Origin: Hippopus hippopus
Lineage: Eukaryota; Mollusca; Bivalvia; Cardiida; Cardiidae
Direction of reading: 5' to 3'
Assembly: GCA_946811185.2 (NCBI GenBank)
Contig: OX328101.1
Span: 19,638,122-19,702,121, forward strand
Length of the DNA: 64,000 nucleotides
The translations under genes were made by a program, and so were the position numbers. This document shows, one piece after another, positions 1 to 57,716 of the stretch (positions within the stretch are counted from its first letter, which is position 1; the number at the start of each line of letters is the position of its first letter). The notes under the pieces are model-generated. The model was not told the origin of the DNA. It was given only the letters and a program-made list of their open reading frames with translations, and searched no databases.

Positions 1-1862
1 TTGAACTACTGTACCGTTAATGCATTTTTTTTGTGAATCATCGCTTTGTTCTCATATGTGTATTCATGTACCACTAAACGGGTGTTGGTTGGTAATTTGA
101 TTTGCATTAGATACGCTATATCGTTGAAATCATTATTCAAGTTAAAGGTTTGGGGTATAGATGGCACGTTGTAACGTTAGTAAGCTTGTTTGTTTAACAT
201 TGGTATGTCCTTAACGATGTATATGACAAATTTTTCTAACGGACAGATTTTTTTTTTAACTTTTCACATACAAAGCTCGCCATGTCTCTAGGCGATAACA
301 TTGAAAAAAGTTATGGGTCACCGTGCTTGTTTCTGAGAAATTTGCCTTTGAAAAGGATATATACAGCTCCAGAACTCAGCTTATATTGGAATTAACATAC
401 TTTTCTTTCATAGTCAGTCAAACAGAAAAATTACCTGAAGATTATACAAATATACATCATTTTGATTAAAATTGATTTAGTTTTACACAAAAAATATATA
501 AAAGCATGGTTTTGAGCATGGTAAATGTACAAATTTGCATGTTATATATGGACCATTGAGTTAAAAAGGGAGATAATTTGACCGAATTAAGGTTTATTCT
601 TTAAAAAATACATACTTTCTAACGGACAGATTTTTCTTAAAATTTCCACACTTATAGTATTTATAAATCTAAACAATATGAAAAAATAAAAGTTGCACCT
701 ATCCGTTACTGTGGAAGTTAATATTTTCAAGGATAAAAGCTCAGCATACATAATGGGTAAAGGAGAACTTGATCATTTGGAGCAATTTCTCCTTTTTACA
801 CTGTAATTTTCAAAGTGGAAACAACTATACTTCCACAGCTTTAAATTTCCTGCTTTTGTTTGCTTGTTTGGTGTGTAATGCCATATCAACAGTATTTTAA
901 TTATTTCACGATGACAGTTCAAAGATCTATTTTTTCCTCTTTACTAGATCTAATACTACCAGAAGAAAGTGCTACTTGTTTCAGTGCTGCAATAGTATTT
1001 CCATATGTGCGAAAAAAACATGGGTGCACTTTTGATTCACTATCCATGACAAAAGTATATGCGCAGTAGGATGCGCGCGAACATTTGTTATATACATCGT
1101 TAATCTTTCATTAAGTGTACGGAAAGCGAATCTTTATTATACTGCTAAGAAATTTCTTGCGATCTGATTGGATAGTATTCTCCGAACATATACAGTATTG
1201 CTATACACTGGCAAAGTCCAGGGACAAGCAGCTTTCCTTTTGGGAGCCCCGTATACATAACTACACTTTGAACACAAAATCCAAAATGGTTGCGTCGATC
1301 GATACGAGTCGCCTACTCTATATTATTACTAGTTTCCCTGCATGGTTGTCATTAAATTGGAAAGAAGGGATTATTTTTGAAAATATAGAATATAGTTACA
1401 TATTTTATCGTTTGTTGTCATTCTAAAACAAGTACACGGGGTTGAAACTAGCCACCGCTTCGTCGGATAAGCAAATTGTGAAATGACAAAACTCATACAT
1501 TGCAATATTAAAAGGATAACCCAATGGTCGTTTGAGACAAGTGATAGTCGTTTACTTTTGCCAACAAATAATTGAAATGCATAGATACTTACCTTGAAGT
1601 TGTTTAAATCTATTTTTAAATAAAATTATGTCGAATGTCTATCGCAGTGACATTATCAAGTTTATGCACCAAACTGCACGTTTTACAAAGGTTTCAGTGA
1701 CGTCAGTTCTCAGTGACGTCAGTTTTCAGTGAATTGGGGCACTCAAAGGGGAAATTCGATTTCGTCAGCGTACTCAATTCGTGTGACCGTAAAAAAAGGA
1801 AATTTTCCTGAATACACGTTGGAATGGTAAAACTGTGCAGTATGATAAATTCGTTGTACAAT
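1..1862. other. Unassigned A+T-rich sequence
   Basis: No gene supported. A short direct repeat (CTAACGGACAGATTTTT) appears near 236 and 616, a SINE fragment lies near 862-915, and two perfect TGACGTCA palindromes lie at about 1698 and 1715. Confidence 0.5.
1695..1723. promoter_or_regulatory. Tandem CRE-like TGACGTCA sites
   Basis: Two TGACGTCA octamers 17 nt apart in the context CAGTGACGTCAGTT. This is the consensus for CREB/ATF factors. No adjacent gene start was found, so a regulatory role is only possible. Confidence 0.25.
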
Positions 1863-2007
1863 CAGGTGGCAGGGGACTTAGAAACTTATTCACGGCTGTG
1901 GCGAATCATGTTGTCACCTCGCCTTTGGCTCGGGGCGAGGCGAAGGCGAGGTGGAAACATGATTCGCCACAGCGGTGAACAAAGTTTCCAAGTTCCCTGC
2001 CACCTTA
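1863..2007. repeat. 145-bp perfect-style fold-back
   Basis: CAGGTGGCAGGGGACTTAGA on the left is mirrored by CTTGGAAAC... and CCCTGCCACC on the right, with a GCCTTTGGCTCGGGGCGAGGC centre. Palindromic MITE-like unit; its ORFs on both strands are products of the palindrome. Confidence 0.7.
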
Positions 2008-2534
2008 CCGTACAACTGGTAATTTCTGTTATACCGATACTCAAGGGAACGCAACTGTTGATTGCAGTATGGCGTTGAATTGAACAATTCCTGGAATTTG
2101 CCAGTCGTATTACCAATGGATCTCCATATTGTGAATGTTTGGAGGGAAAATTCATTCCGAATCGTAGATTGACTATAAAGGCCAACAATAAATCATAATA
2201 TGATTTTAGTGCCGCCGATAAGTTTGAAAACTTCATGGCACAAGCAGGTGTCTCTTGACGAGTAATATCACTCGGTCGCTCGAGGCTTGACCTCTCCACT
2301 AGGCAACAAAAATGACTTGTTCAACAATTAACCTTTGCTTCAGGTATTTTCATAACGTTTATGACTGGCGCAATTACTTTAGAAGTTATCGTTGAGCTTA
2401 ATGGCGTAACATTATTATTTCAATTACTGCTAGGTCGGACTCGTGGTGTTCTAAATACATTTCTGACAGATATAAGCAGCGGTTCTCTATTACATTGGCT
2501 ATGGTTTTCCAGGCTGAAACCATTTATCACGCAG

Positions 2535-2755
2535 TCCCGATTTTTAGCAACCTTGAGAAAAAAAAAAAATAAAGCTTCAGAAAACAATGTTGGAAAAGGA
2601 GAAAATGCTGGTTACCAGCATTTTCTCCTTTTTCCACATTGTTTTCTACCGTTTTAAAGACCATTCCTACTTTTTGGCCTGCGTTGAATAATGTTTGTCC
2701 AAATGCTTTCGGTTTGGACAAACATGAAATTTTGTTCTTTGGTAAAGAGTTCAAC
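2535..2755 (-). repeat. C element
   Basis: Full hairpin with GGTTACC centre; right side carries the conserved AAATGCTTTC and TTTGGTAAAGAG. Confidence 0.8.
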
Positions 2756-3480
2756 TGTACAAGTTTGTAACCATGCATGGTGTTTCTTTTAACTCCTATA
2801 AAGAGCTTGTCAACAATCCTGCTGTAATGAGGGCCATTCCTGTAAATTAAATTATCTCCCTTGCCAGATAAAGCCCAAAGGTAACCAAATAACAGATTGG
2901 TCCTTTCACCTGTATTCCTTTGTTTTTATCCTTGGTTTCCTTGAGGATGTTGCGATAAATATAACAATGATTTATGATGTATGTGTAAGGTTCGCATATA
3001 ATTCAAATCAAATTCTGTTCTTAATCATCAGGAACTACGTATATATTGATTTGTAAAACAATCTAATCAGATTTACTTGAAATATTATCTCCAGAACATA
3101 GCTCTTCGGTGCAAGAAAATCAAGGATAAAATCCAAGTAATCCCCTTATCAGGACCAATGTAGTATTGGAGAAGAATCAATGGAAATAACTGAAGAATGG
3201 CCCACATTCTCCCAGCACCTATATGACTTTAAGTAACTAATCTATACTTATACATGTTAAAAACTTAAAAAAAAAAAATGAAAAAGGTAAACGTGTTAAA
3301 ACAATGTGGAAAGCATTATTAGCACAACTATGAATGAAGAATTGCTTATCTAAAATGTCTCTGCGAGTTACTGAAAAGTTTATGTCAATAAGGGTTGTCG
3401 TGTAATACAAAAAAAAAAAAACGTTGCAGAAGAACGTGCAACGAATGAAATTTAAAGCAGAAGAATGTTTAAACTTCACT
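2756..3480. other. No gene seen
   Basis: A+T-rich sequence with poly-A runs; nothing recognisable. Confidence 0.5.
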
Positions 3481-3664
3481 CAACGAAAAAATTGTAGATT
3501 CTTCCATATTGACAGCATTTGCAGGCGCAAAATTAAATGTAGCTAAGATGATAAGATTTGTCTTTCAAAAGGTTAAAAACGTTGTTTCTCCCTTTTTCCG
3601 AATATTTTCAAATGTCTTCTCTCTCATGGTTACTGAAACTCGAGATTGTGTGATAAAGGGTTAA
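3481..3664 (+). repeat. C element with shortened hairpin
   Basis: Flanks conserved (GCATTTGCAG, GATTTGTCTTTC, GTGATAAAGGGTTAA) but the hairpin is reduced to CTCCCTTTTTCC. Confidence 0.6.
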
Positions 3665-4089
3665 AAAGAAATTCTTCCTGTGGCAGATGAAGTAGTTTTC
3701 GATCTAAAGATAACTTCGAACATTTTTTTCTCATTGAAGACTTATTTAATACAACATGCAATGTCAATACAGGTAATAAAACTTATATAAAAATTAATGT
3801 TATATAGCATTGTTTATTTTACATAGCAGAAAAATAGAGATCTTTTTGCCATTACTATCAATAGTCTACGATTTGTGGGATTTTCTTTCTTTTTATTTTG
3901 ACTAGTCCACATTGACGCAATGTAAGCATATGATGTGTTTAAAAAATCGAGACTTTTAATGTAAGGCACAAGCATATTATTCATTCCAGAACTTTACAAT
4001 TCAAGCCAAGCCATTTAAAACATGTTTTCTGCTTTTTCGATTCGGAAATCTTCTTGTCAAAGCACTTTTTGTTAGAGTTGTTAGAGTTG

Positions 4090-4148
4090 GGTTTTTTTTT
4101 TTTTTTTTGCGGGGGGGGGGGGGGGGGAGAGAGAGAGAGAGAGAGAGG
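4090..4148. repeat. Poly-T, poly-G and (GA)n tract
   Basis: Consecutive T, G and GA runs; simple sequence. Confidence 0.95.
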
Positions 4149-4156
4149 TACTGTCT

Positions 4157-4312
4157 TTAAATTTTCTGCATGTCTAAGGATAATTATACCTCTTGATTCA
4201 GTCGGTTGTTTGACGAAATGGATTTTTATGGATCCATGATTAGGTGATGTCTTGCTTGGTATACTGCATCACGGAGATGCATTAAGCCTCCTTTTGCCAG
4301 AGCGTGGTTCAT
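4157..4312 (-). repeat. A element, partial
   Basis: Only the half without the core palindrome; ends TTTTGCCAGAGCGTGGTTC. Confidence 0.75.
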
Positions 4313-4426
4313 ATGTATGGTTGTATGGCTAGAGTAATTACCTTACTATAAAGAATGTAAATAAGTTGGCCGAGACAAAATGTTTGTGTACTTCTGTAGA
4401 TATATCAGCTGAGACTATAAAGCAAT

Positions 4427-5035
4427 CATGCCATGCTCTGCCTAAGGGGGTTTAATACAGCTCCGTGATGGATTATACCAGGCAAGCCACCACATAGTTA
4501 TGGGGGATAAAATCCATTTTGTCTTACAACCAACCGTATCTTAAGGTAGTAGACCCCTAATGAAAAACAGCTATTTCCACTGTAATATTATCGTACAAAA
4601 TTTGCTATGATTAAAAATGAGCATTATTGTACTACTTTAACCGAGCCACTTTTTCCTTTTTTTTCCTTCTTAGAATTATCATTTATAAATCTAAAACCGC
4701 TATATTCTCATTACAAAAGGAGATATTAATTACCTCCCTTTTCAGGGAACTATAAAAGTATCAATAAATAATTTAAAGATAGACACCAAAGGAATTTCTG
4801 GTCGCTTAAAAATATGCAGAAGTATAATATCACTATAAATCCTTTTTTATCAACTAACAAGAAATTTTATTCCATGTTGCACTAGAATCGTTAGGGGTCT
4901 ACTACTTTAAGGTAGACTGATCCATGCTTTGACATGCAGAAAATTGACTATTAGCAAAAAAGATCGACCAAGATCAGCCTGCGCGATTTGCGCAGGCTGA
5001 CCTTGGTCGATACTTTTTTGCAGATGTATTAAACA
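4427..5035 (+). repeat. A element split by a TTAA transposon
   Basis: Left part 4427-4544 and right part 4907-5035 form one A copy; core is CAGCCTGCGCGATTTGCGCAG. The right end lacks the usual GCATGGCTC. Confidence 0.8.
4545..4906. mobile_element. TTAA-flanked MITE (piggyBac-type target)
   Basis: 362 bp bounded by TTAA at 4541-4544 and 4907-4910. Left end GGTAGTAGACCCCTAA, right end TTAGGGGTCTACTACT. Interrupts an A element exactly at the TTAA. No ORF of note. Confidence 0.85.
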
Positions 5036-5187
5036 GCCATTTTGACATCCATTGAGATGTTGGATGCATCAACCTGTCTGCACTAAGTGCCCTAGCTTTG
5101 CGCTTTCGAATTATTTGTCTGGTTCATCGTATTTGAACTTTATTCCTACTCGCAGGTCATAGCAATGATCATATGTGGACTTTTACA

Positions 5188-5440
5188 TATGAGCTACGCT
5201 CTGTGAAAAGGGGATTTTATGTATCTTCATGATGCATTATACCAAGCAAGCCATCTCACAATTATCAATCCATGAAATCCATTATAAAAACACGACTGAA
5301 TCCTGAAATAAAAAGGTCCTTTGACATGGAGTAAATTTACGGATAGCTAAACGATTTTGCCCATGTCAGCCTGCGCAGGTTGACATGGTTGATACTTTTT
5401 GCAGATGCATTAGACCTTCTTTTCGCAGAGCATGACTCAT
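5188..5440 (+). repeat. A element
   Basis: Degenerate core CAGCCTGCGCAGGTTGACATG; ends CGCAGAGCATGACTC. Confidence 0.8.
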
Positions 5441-5460
5441 ACCAATCACACATTTTAAAT

Positions 5461-5725
5461 TTGAGCCACGCTATGGCAAAAGGGGGCTTAATGCATCTGC
5501 GAAAAGTATCGACCCAGGTCAGCCTGCGCAGTCCGCGCAGGCTGACCTGGGCCGAAACTTTCCGCTATTGGTCAAGTTTCTGTATGTCCAAGGACTGGTT
5601 TACCTCATGATTAAATCATTTGTTTAAAAAAAATGGATCTTGTGAATCTATTAGTATGTGATGGCTTGCTTAGTACCATGGATCACGGAGATGCATTAAG
5701 CCCCCTTTCTCCAGAACATGACTCT
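5461..5725 (-). repeat. A element
   Basis: Well-conserved, opposite orientation to the preceding copy; intact core AGTCCGCGCAGGCTGACC. Confidence 0.85.
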
Positions 5726-6059
5726 AATATTTCAGGATGACTAGAAGATCCTGGTTATCTAGAATTGCCCACTAACAGAAAGGAACCAAATGAGCATGCA
5801 AGGAACAAAGAAAAAGGGACGACAAAAATCATACCAACAAATGTACCGATTTTCAGAGCGAGAGAGGAACAAGATTTATACTTTTTATATACTTTTACAC
5901 TCTTTGTGCTCTTTATTTGTTAAAGATCTTTAAAACATCATTATTGTACTGCTATTGGTATTTTATAGTAAAAATTTAGAGTGTTTTCAGTGAGATGGAG
6001 GAGGGACTTTTTTCTGGTTACATTCGGTAAGCTGTTTATTTTGATCGTCAATCTGAACA

Positions 6060-6230
6060 TAAATCTGGTTATACACATATTTGGTGAGTGTCTTTGGGCA
6101 AGACACTTCAGAGCCCTAGCCTAGTTCTGGTGAAACGCAGGAAATGCATGAATATGTGAGCTGTCGCCGTGATATAACTTAAATAATGTTGAAAGCGGCG
6201 TAAAACACCATTCAATCAATCAGTCGATCT
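6060..6230 (+). mobile_element. SINE, 3' part
   Basis: Has the shared tail GTGATATAACTTAAATAATG and GCGGCGTAAAACACCA but no tRNA-like head. Confidence 0.7.
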
Positions 6231-6259
6231 ACACATTTTGCCAGCCTCGAGAGATGCCC

Positions 6260-6440
6260 TTAGGACGTTCTAACTAACTCTGTTAGATTGCATTCTTATT
6301 CTAAATTTAGCAAGTAACGTAAGTTCCCATTGGCCAAAGCCCAATAGTTTAGCGAAGCAAAAATTGCGTTACTTCGAAAGTTAGAAAAAAATCCTGAGAA
6401 TAAGGCGAAGACTTTTCGTTAGAAAGGTTGGTAAATACGA
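6260..6440. repeat. G element, diverged
   Basis: Fold-back with GTAACGTAAGTTCCCATTGG near the centre and GGTTGGTAAATACG at the end. Confidence 0.65.
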
Positions 6441-6732
6441 GTCCCCCTCTGCTTCTCTGAAGTAGAGTAGTGTATGCTAGTGTCGCCTCTGCATAGCTAC
6501 AATAAACTATGTATTGATCGAAGTTAAAAAAAAAAAAATATTACTGTAATTCAGAAATAAAACAGAATATAGAATGATTGGTGAACTGACTCTATAGGAG
6601 CCGTTACAAGTCTGTCCTGAATTATTTATTTCATGAAATAAGTGCTAAATAATATTTGCAATGTTAGTAAATATTTAATATCTTATCCCACCGCTATTGC
6701 CTTTATCTTTCTTGTTCTTTTTAACTTTTAAA

Positions 6733-6940
6733 CTGTTAACTAAGTTTTTAAAAAAAAAAAAACTTTCAAGCCGATATTTCAAACACAGCTATTGCCATTT
6801 CAGAATTATTTTGGATGGAAAAATGTCTCCATAACGGATAGTGTAGATACAAGATCAGACTGCACATTCTGTGCAGTCTGATCTTGATCTACACTGTCCG
6901 CAAAAGGCCACTTAGTCGCGCTTAATAGGCTAAGCGTTAA
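6733..6940 (+). repeat. B element
   Basis: Flanks ACTTTCAAGCCGATA and CTTAGTCGCGCTTAA around an intact GATCAGACTGCAC hairpin. Confidence 0.85.
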
Positions 6941-7347
6941 ACCTTACAGCGCTGACTGAACGAAGTGAACATGTTCAGTCTTGGACAACGACCGAAAAAT
7001 TGAGGTTTTTATACCGATTTTGCCAGTATCTCTTATTAAACAATGGAATGTTTAAACCATTTCTGGGCAGTCTACTCCTGTTTTTTTTTTAAACATTCGT
7101 TATTGAAAAATTACCGAATACATCAGTTATAATTTGTAAAAAATCAAATAATGTACACCTTTGGTCGCAAAAGTAATAATTTATATCATTTGTAACAAAT
7201 TAATTTTTTTTAGAATACTGTAAGTTTTTTGATTCGTATTAGAATTGTAATACGTTGTAAATTGTAAATTCAATACAGCGCCAAAAGTTTGTTCAACGTT
7301 CTGTACTAAAATATTCACGAATCAAATAGCGTCTATCATCTGTAATG

Positions 7348-7601
7348 TATGAGCTTTTCTATGGTGAAAGGGTGCTTCTCTGTAGTGCATTTTACCGAGC
7401 AAACTATCACATAATTATATATCCATAAAATTCATTTTGTTTAACAACCTTACTGAATCATGAGGTACACTGGTCCTTCTATACATGCAGACCTACGGCA
7501 CAAAAGTTTCGACTCATGTCAGCCTGCGCGAACTGCGCAGGCTGACATGATTCAATACTTTTTGCGGATACATTGAACTCCCTTTGAACAGAGCATGGCT
7601 A
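7348..7601 (+). repeat. A element
   Basis: Core CAGCCTGCGCGAACTGCGCAG; diverged left end. Confidence 0.8.
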
Positions 7602-8389
7602 ATAGTTTACTTTTAAAGAAAATCAAATATTTTGCATTATTTGTAAAGATTTTTGTAAGGTTTATACTCTAGTAAATATTTAAATTTTTGTAATGTTTAA
7701 TTGCATACAGCGTGTTCAGTAACGATGTATTTAAGAGAATTCGTAGATCGATTTCTGTGTGCAAAATGATTCCGCTAAAAGCTTAACGTATTACATTGGA
7801 GTTCTTTAGTATAGATTCCAATAAGATTTTGGTCGAATTACAAAATAAAGTATCATACAACGACACATGGATCTATGTAAAATTGAAATGTACGATGTAC
7901 AGGTGATGTCATATTATGGATTATAGAAGTCGTAAAACTCATGATATGTGAAAAAAAAAAAAGATTATCGTATTGTACAGATGGCGTAAACTCATTATTT
8001 GAAGTACAGATGATATCGTATTATTGAGTATTATGGAGTATAGATGTCGTAATAGTTATTATGTGAAGTAAGGATGATGTTGTATTATAGAGATGAGATG
8101 TCGTAAAATTCATTATACGAAGTATAGATGTGCTTATCTCGCTCGTCGGGGTCGATACTGTTCTAGCAGTATGAAGCTACAGTTATCCATTATCTTTTAT
8201 GTCGGTTTACAAAGAGATTATACTGTTCCATTTTTATTTTATTGATCATCTTAGTAGTACATAAAATGTACGTTAGTAATTTATTTTTAGCTCTGTCAAT
8301 AACGAACATGAAAGATAAACAATGATATGAACGTAAGGTAGTCTTTCCTTGTCACATGACCAATCTGAGATACCTGCAGTAAATGGCAT
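7602..8389. other. No gene; degenerate tandem GATGTCGTA units
   Basis: From about 7890 to 8130 a motif of the form GATGTCGTAATA...TATGAAGTA recurs every 35-55 nt, suggesting an old minisatellite. Nothing coding. Confidence 0.45.
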
Positions 8390-8460
8390 TATTCCTTTAC
8401 TGGACGACAAAACCAAAGACTTTTTCATATTGAAAGCATTTGCAGACGTTTTACGAGCAT
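8390..8460 (+). repeat. C element fragment
   Basis: Only the left flank: CTTTACTGGACGACAAAACC and GAAAGCATTTGCAGACG. Confidence 0.6.
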
Positions 8461-8547
8461 GAATGTTCGCAGCAAATGCATAGCTGAAATACAAACCGCG
8501 TTGGCTGGGATTCGAACCCGTGCAGTAAAGATCCTCATTTATTGAGG

Positions 8548-8670
8548 TAAAGTATCTCCTTATCGGACAGTGTGGATCAAAGATCAGACTGTACGTTCTG
8601 TGCAGTCTGATCTTGATCTACACTGTCCGAAAATTGTACTCGAGTCGCGCTTAGCAGCCTAATTGTTAAC
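8548..8670 (+). repeat. B element, right half
   Basis: Hairpin intact; ends GAGTCGCGCTTAGCAGCC. Confidence 0.8.
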
Positions 8671-8939
8671 TGTTCTTTTTGTCTATCGCCCTAAAAATAT
8701 ACATTAGAGGAATTTAGTGTAATGGTCAATGAAAGAGGGCTTGAAAAATATTGCAGAAGGTAGCCAATACAGGTCTGTGAGGTATTAATACTTTTCTTAT
8801 GGTAATGACTGGGCAATTTAAGGTGCTAGTTTGTCTGAGATCTCATTTTACATTCCTGGGAACAAAGTGGGAAAAGTATTTTGGCCCCTGCATACAAGCA
8901 ATGACTACTTTCGGCAGTATATTTTTAAGTACATATATT

Positions 8940-9206
8940 TGAGCCACACTCTGGCAAAAGGGGGCTTAATGCATCTGCATAATGCATAATACCAAGCAAA
9001 CCATCACATAATTATGGATCCATAATAGCCACTTTTTTTTAACAACCGACTTAAATCATGAAGTAGATTGGTTCTTGTACAAACAGAATATTGACCAATA
9101 GCGAAAAGTTTCGGCTCAGGCCAGCCTGCGCGGACTGCGCAGGCTGACCTGGGTCGATACTTTTCGTAGATACATTAAGCCCTCTTTTTTTACAGAGCAG
9201 GGCTCA
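8940..9206 (+). repeat. A element
   Basis: Core CAGCCTGCGCGGACTGCGCAG; right end has a T run and GAGCAGGGCTC. Confidence 0.85.
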
Positions 9207-9439
9207 TTTATTTCGGTTTCTGTTTACGAGCAATGGCTCAATGGAGAAAGGGGGGTGGGGGTTCCAGCAAGGGGTGCGTTCACCATCTACCGTTTACCTT
9301 TGATTAGTTTTTGACAGAGTTCACCATCAAATTGCATGCTCTAAGCAAAGTAATAAGAAATAAAAGGGAAAAATACTATCTTGTGTGTTCTTTTACTGGT
9401 TTGGCTTTACTGGTTTTGCACTCCTACCAGGTTGGTCGC

Positions 9440-9660
9440 CCAGCCCCGGTAGCTTAGTCGGTAGCGTGCTGGACTTGAGATCAGGGGGTCGTGGGTTCGA
9501 TCCCTCAGTGGCTTGGAATCAGTCAGTGGCTTGGAAAGAAAATTGCGCGAAGTACTGGTAAAAGAGTCTCGAGGAAAGCATGGATAGGTGCACTGGCCGC
9601 CGCGATAAAACTGAAATAATGTTGAAACCGGCGTTAAACACCATACAGTCATACAATAAA
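9440..9660 (+). mobile_element. SINE, near full length
   Basis: tRNA-like head with A box-like TAGCTTAGTCGGTAGCG and B box GGTTCGATCCC, then GGATAGGTGCACTGGCCGCC and the ACACCATACA tail. Confidence 0.8.
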
Positions 9661-9762
9661 CAGCCTACCAGCTTGATCCAACAGTTTTCGGAGAAAATGG
9701 CGAGGTATTGTGATAGCCTGTCGTTGTTAGAGCCGTCGTTCGCGTGGAAAAAAAAAGATTCT

Positions 9763-10033
9763 TGAGCCATGCTTTGTGAAAAGGGGGTTTAATGAATCTT
9801 CAAAAAGTATCGACCCAGACCAGCCAGCGCGGTCCGCTAAGGCTGACCCGTATCGAAACTTTTTGCTTTTGGTAAATTTTCTACGTGTCCAAGGACCATC
9901 CTAGATCCACCTCAGGATTCAGTCCGTTGTTAGACAAAATGGATTTTTATAGATCCATAATAATGTGATGACTTGCTCGGTATATAGCATCACGGATATG
10001 CATTTTAAAAATCCTCTTTTGCGAGAGCATGGT
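9763..10033 (-). repeat. A element
   Basis: Core partly decayed (CAGCCAGCGCGGTCCGCTAAG). Confidence 0.8.
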
Positions 10034-10171
10034 GGTCTTATGGTTCAGTTCGGTCTTTTCAAACCCGGGCTAGTTTTTAACTATCAAAATGGGAACCAAA
10101 ACCCGACGAGAAGGTAACGCTCAAAATATATTTGACACAGTTATACCCCTTTTCATAATTGAAATTTTCAC

Positions 10172-10265
10172 TGATAGATTGTATGGTGTATAACGCCATT
10201 TCAACATTTATTTCAGTTATATCGCGACGGCCAGTGCACCTATCCCATGTTTTCCTGGATGAATT
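10172..10265 (-). mobile_element. SINE tail fragment
   Basis: Reverse-oriented GTATGGTGTATAACGCC and ATATCGCGACGGCCAGTG. Confidence 0.75.
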
Positions 10266-10399
10266 TTCACTGAAAAAACAACTTCAGCAGAGCCTTTGCA
10301 CCCACATATGGTGCTCTTCATCATTGCAACACCATGTAAATACGGGATTTTTTAACACTTAAATGCGCTGAATTAATGATCTGGACTTTGTAACCTTCA

Positions 10400-10600
10400 T
10401 ACCGCTATATAAGTTAAATGAAACTTTCAAGCCGATAGAAAGAAAGCCGAATACTGCAATTTCAAGCGTACTTTTTTGAGAAAAATATCTCTCTATCGGA
10501 CAGTGTAGATCCAAGATCAGACTGCACAAAACGTGCAGTCTGATCTTGATCTATACTGTACGCATAAGGTCAATGAGTCGCGCTTAGCTGCCTAATATAG
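10400..10600 (+). repeat. B element
   Basis: Full; hairpin centre AAAACG; followed closely by a second B copy. Confidence 0.85.
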
Positions 10601-10660
10601 GGAAAAAAAAGCCCGAAATTAGTGCTATTTCAAGGTTGTTTCCGTTATTATATGTAACAT

Positions 10661-10770
10661 AGTAGCAGACAGTGTAGATCAAAGATCAGACTGCACGTTC
10701 TGTGCAGTCTGATCTTGATTTGCACTGTCTGCAAAAACAACTTAAGTTGGTTCCAGGGCTTTAAGGGTTA
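10661..10770 (+). repeat. B element, right half
   Basis: Ends in TTTAAGGGTTAA; inverted half only. Confidence 0.75.
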
Positions 10771-10834
10771 AGGGAGCGGACGAAGACTGCCGAGGCATAT
10801 TTTGTCTCGGTTCAATAATACAACAGTATAGTTA

Positions 10835-11039
10835 AGGATAGGGCACCCTAATGCGGATTCCTGTAACATCGCCTTTCATCGCCAAAAAAACGTACGGATT
10901 CGGCTAAGACTCGGGTAATCCGTAATCGATCGACCGGTAGATGCTGGTTCCCCGCATCGATTACGTATTACCCGAGTCTTAGCCGAATCCGTACGATGAA
11001 AGGCGATGTTACATAAACCCTATTAGGCTGCCCTATCCT
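10835..11039. mobile_element. Palindromic MITE with TTA target duplication
   Basis: 205 bp, ends AGGATAGGGCA and TGCCCTATCCT, flanked by TTA on both sides, the TWA-type target of PIF/Harbinger elements. Almost the whole unit folds on itself (GGATTCGGCTAAGACTCGGG mirrored). Confidence 0.8.
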
Positions 11040-11136
11040 TTATGAGAAAAAAAAAGAAACTGTTTGGGACAAGCAATTAGTACATGTCACAACGTTTGTT
11101 TGATTTTAGTAAACATGCATATGGCTCAAATAAATT

Positions 11137-11405
11137 TGAGCCATGCTCTGGCAAAGGGAGGTTTAATGCCTCTGCATGATGCATGATAGGCTACCAAGCC
11201 AGTTATCACACCATTATGGTTCCATAAAATCCATTCTGTCGAACAAATGGCTGAATCTCGAGGTAGAATTGTCATTGGACATGCAGAAAATTTAACAATT
11301 GGCAAAAAGTTTCGACACAGGCCAGCCTGCGTGAACTCCGCATGGTGACATGGGTTGGTACCTTTTGCAGATGCATTAAGCCCCCTTTTCATAGCGCACG
11401 GCACA
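11137..11405 (+). repeat. A element downstream of the receptor stop
   Basis: Core is asymmetrical (CAGCCTGCGTGAACTCCGCAT). An open frame across it is a by-product. Confidence 0.8.
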
Positions 11406-11670
11406 TTTCTAATAAGAATTTCATAACAATAAGAAATATTTGTACAAATATAATTTTGAAATATAACAATCATTTTGTAGGCAAAATACGTTAAAATCTG
11501 CGTAGAAGAGATAACATTATCTTTTTTTACTTCAAGTTGTATGAAGCAGGCTCGAAAACTGCATATAAGATACAAAAACTTGCTTCAGTGTTTTCAAAAC
11601 CGGCCTGTCTCAAGACGCGAAATAATTTTTCGAGGGTGAAGAGTTACTAGAAGTAGCACTATATGGCTCA

Positions 11671-11808
11671 AATGATGGGATTTGTCTATGAAAGGGTGAA
11701 AAAAAAATGTGGAAAAAGGAGGAAATGCTGGTTACCAGCATTTCCTCCTTTTCCCACATTGTTTTCAAACGTTTTCTTTTTGGTAAGTTTGTTTGGTAAA
11801 GGGTTAAC
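11671..11808 (+). repeat. C element at the 3' end of the receptor gene
   Basis: Ends 5 nt past the stop codon on the minus strand, so it would begin the 3' UTR. Long perfect hairpin around GGTTACC. Confidence 0.8.
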
Positions 11809-11813
11809 CAACT

Positions 11814-57367
<45,554 letters not shown>

Positions 57368-57569
57368 GGCAATTGTCCATAGGCCTAAAGGAATCTATTC
57401 TTCACAACAACTGCGCTTACATCGTTTATAAGATAAAGCCTGACACATATATTTTCGTCTCGCATGAAAGAAAACGATTGTATTTAGTCAACATCACGCC
57501 GTAATGAGTAGATTTTACGTACATTTAATGTGTTCGAAATTTAACATAATTAGGTTCTCCCCTACTTTT

Positions 57570-57578
57570 CTATATATA
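57570..57578 (-). promoter_or_regulatory. TATA-like box upstream of the receptor gene
   Basis: On the minus strand the sequence TATATATAG lies about 200 nt upstream of the first ATG. A start site about 30 nt downstream (near 57545) would give a 5' UTR of roughly 180 nt without a needed intron. Candidate only; runs of TATATA are common in A+T-rich DNA. Confidence 0.35.
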
Positions 57579-57716
57579 AAGATTCTACACTGATTCGTTA
57601 GCGTTCTGCATCACTAAACTTGTAACCTGCAATCCGAAACGAAAAAAAAAAAAATGTTTTTAATTCTGAATACCTTTATGTACTCATAAAAATAGAAACT
57701 TAAAAAAAATACCCCC

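Noticed and set aside
1115..1426. 103-codon open frame near the left end
   Set aside because: No recognisable domain, start context or splice signals; composition close to random A+T-rich sequence.
1886..2299. 137-codon open frame
   Set aside because: It overlaps a 145-bp palindrome, and frames appear on both strands as a consequence; no domain or splice context.
2565..2650. Strong hairpins followed by T runs, as possible terminators
   Set aside because: Rho-independent terminators are bacterial; these are repeat-family cores found throughout the introns.
9440..9512. tRNA-like sequence with A- and B-box matches
   Set aside because: Followed by a SINE body and tail shared with a dozen other copies; the cloverleaf is not well formed, so it is a SINE head. 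The same applies at 13669, 13984, 39523, 42506, 54312 and 59912.
11126..11575. 149-codon open frame downstream of the receptor
   Set aside because: Most of it lies in an A element; translation of the core recurs in every A copy.
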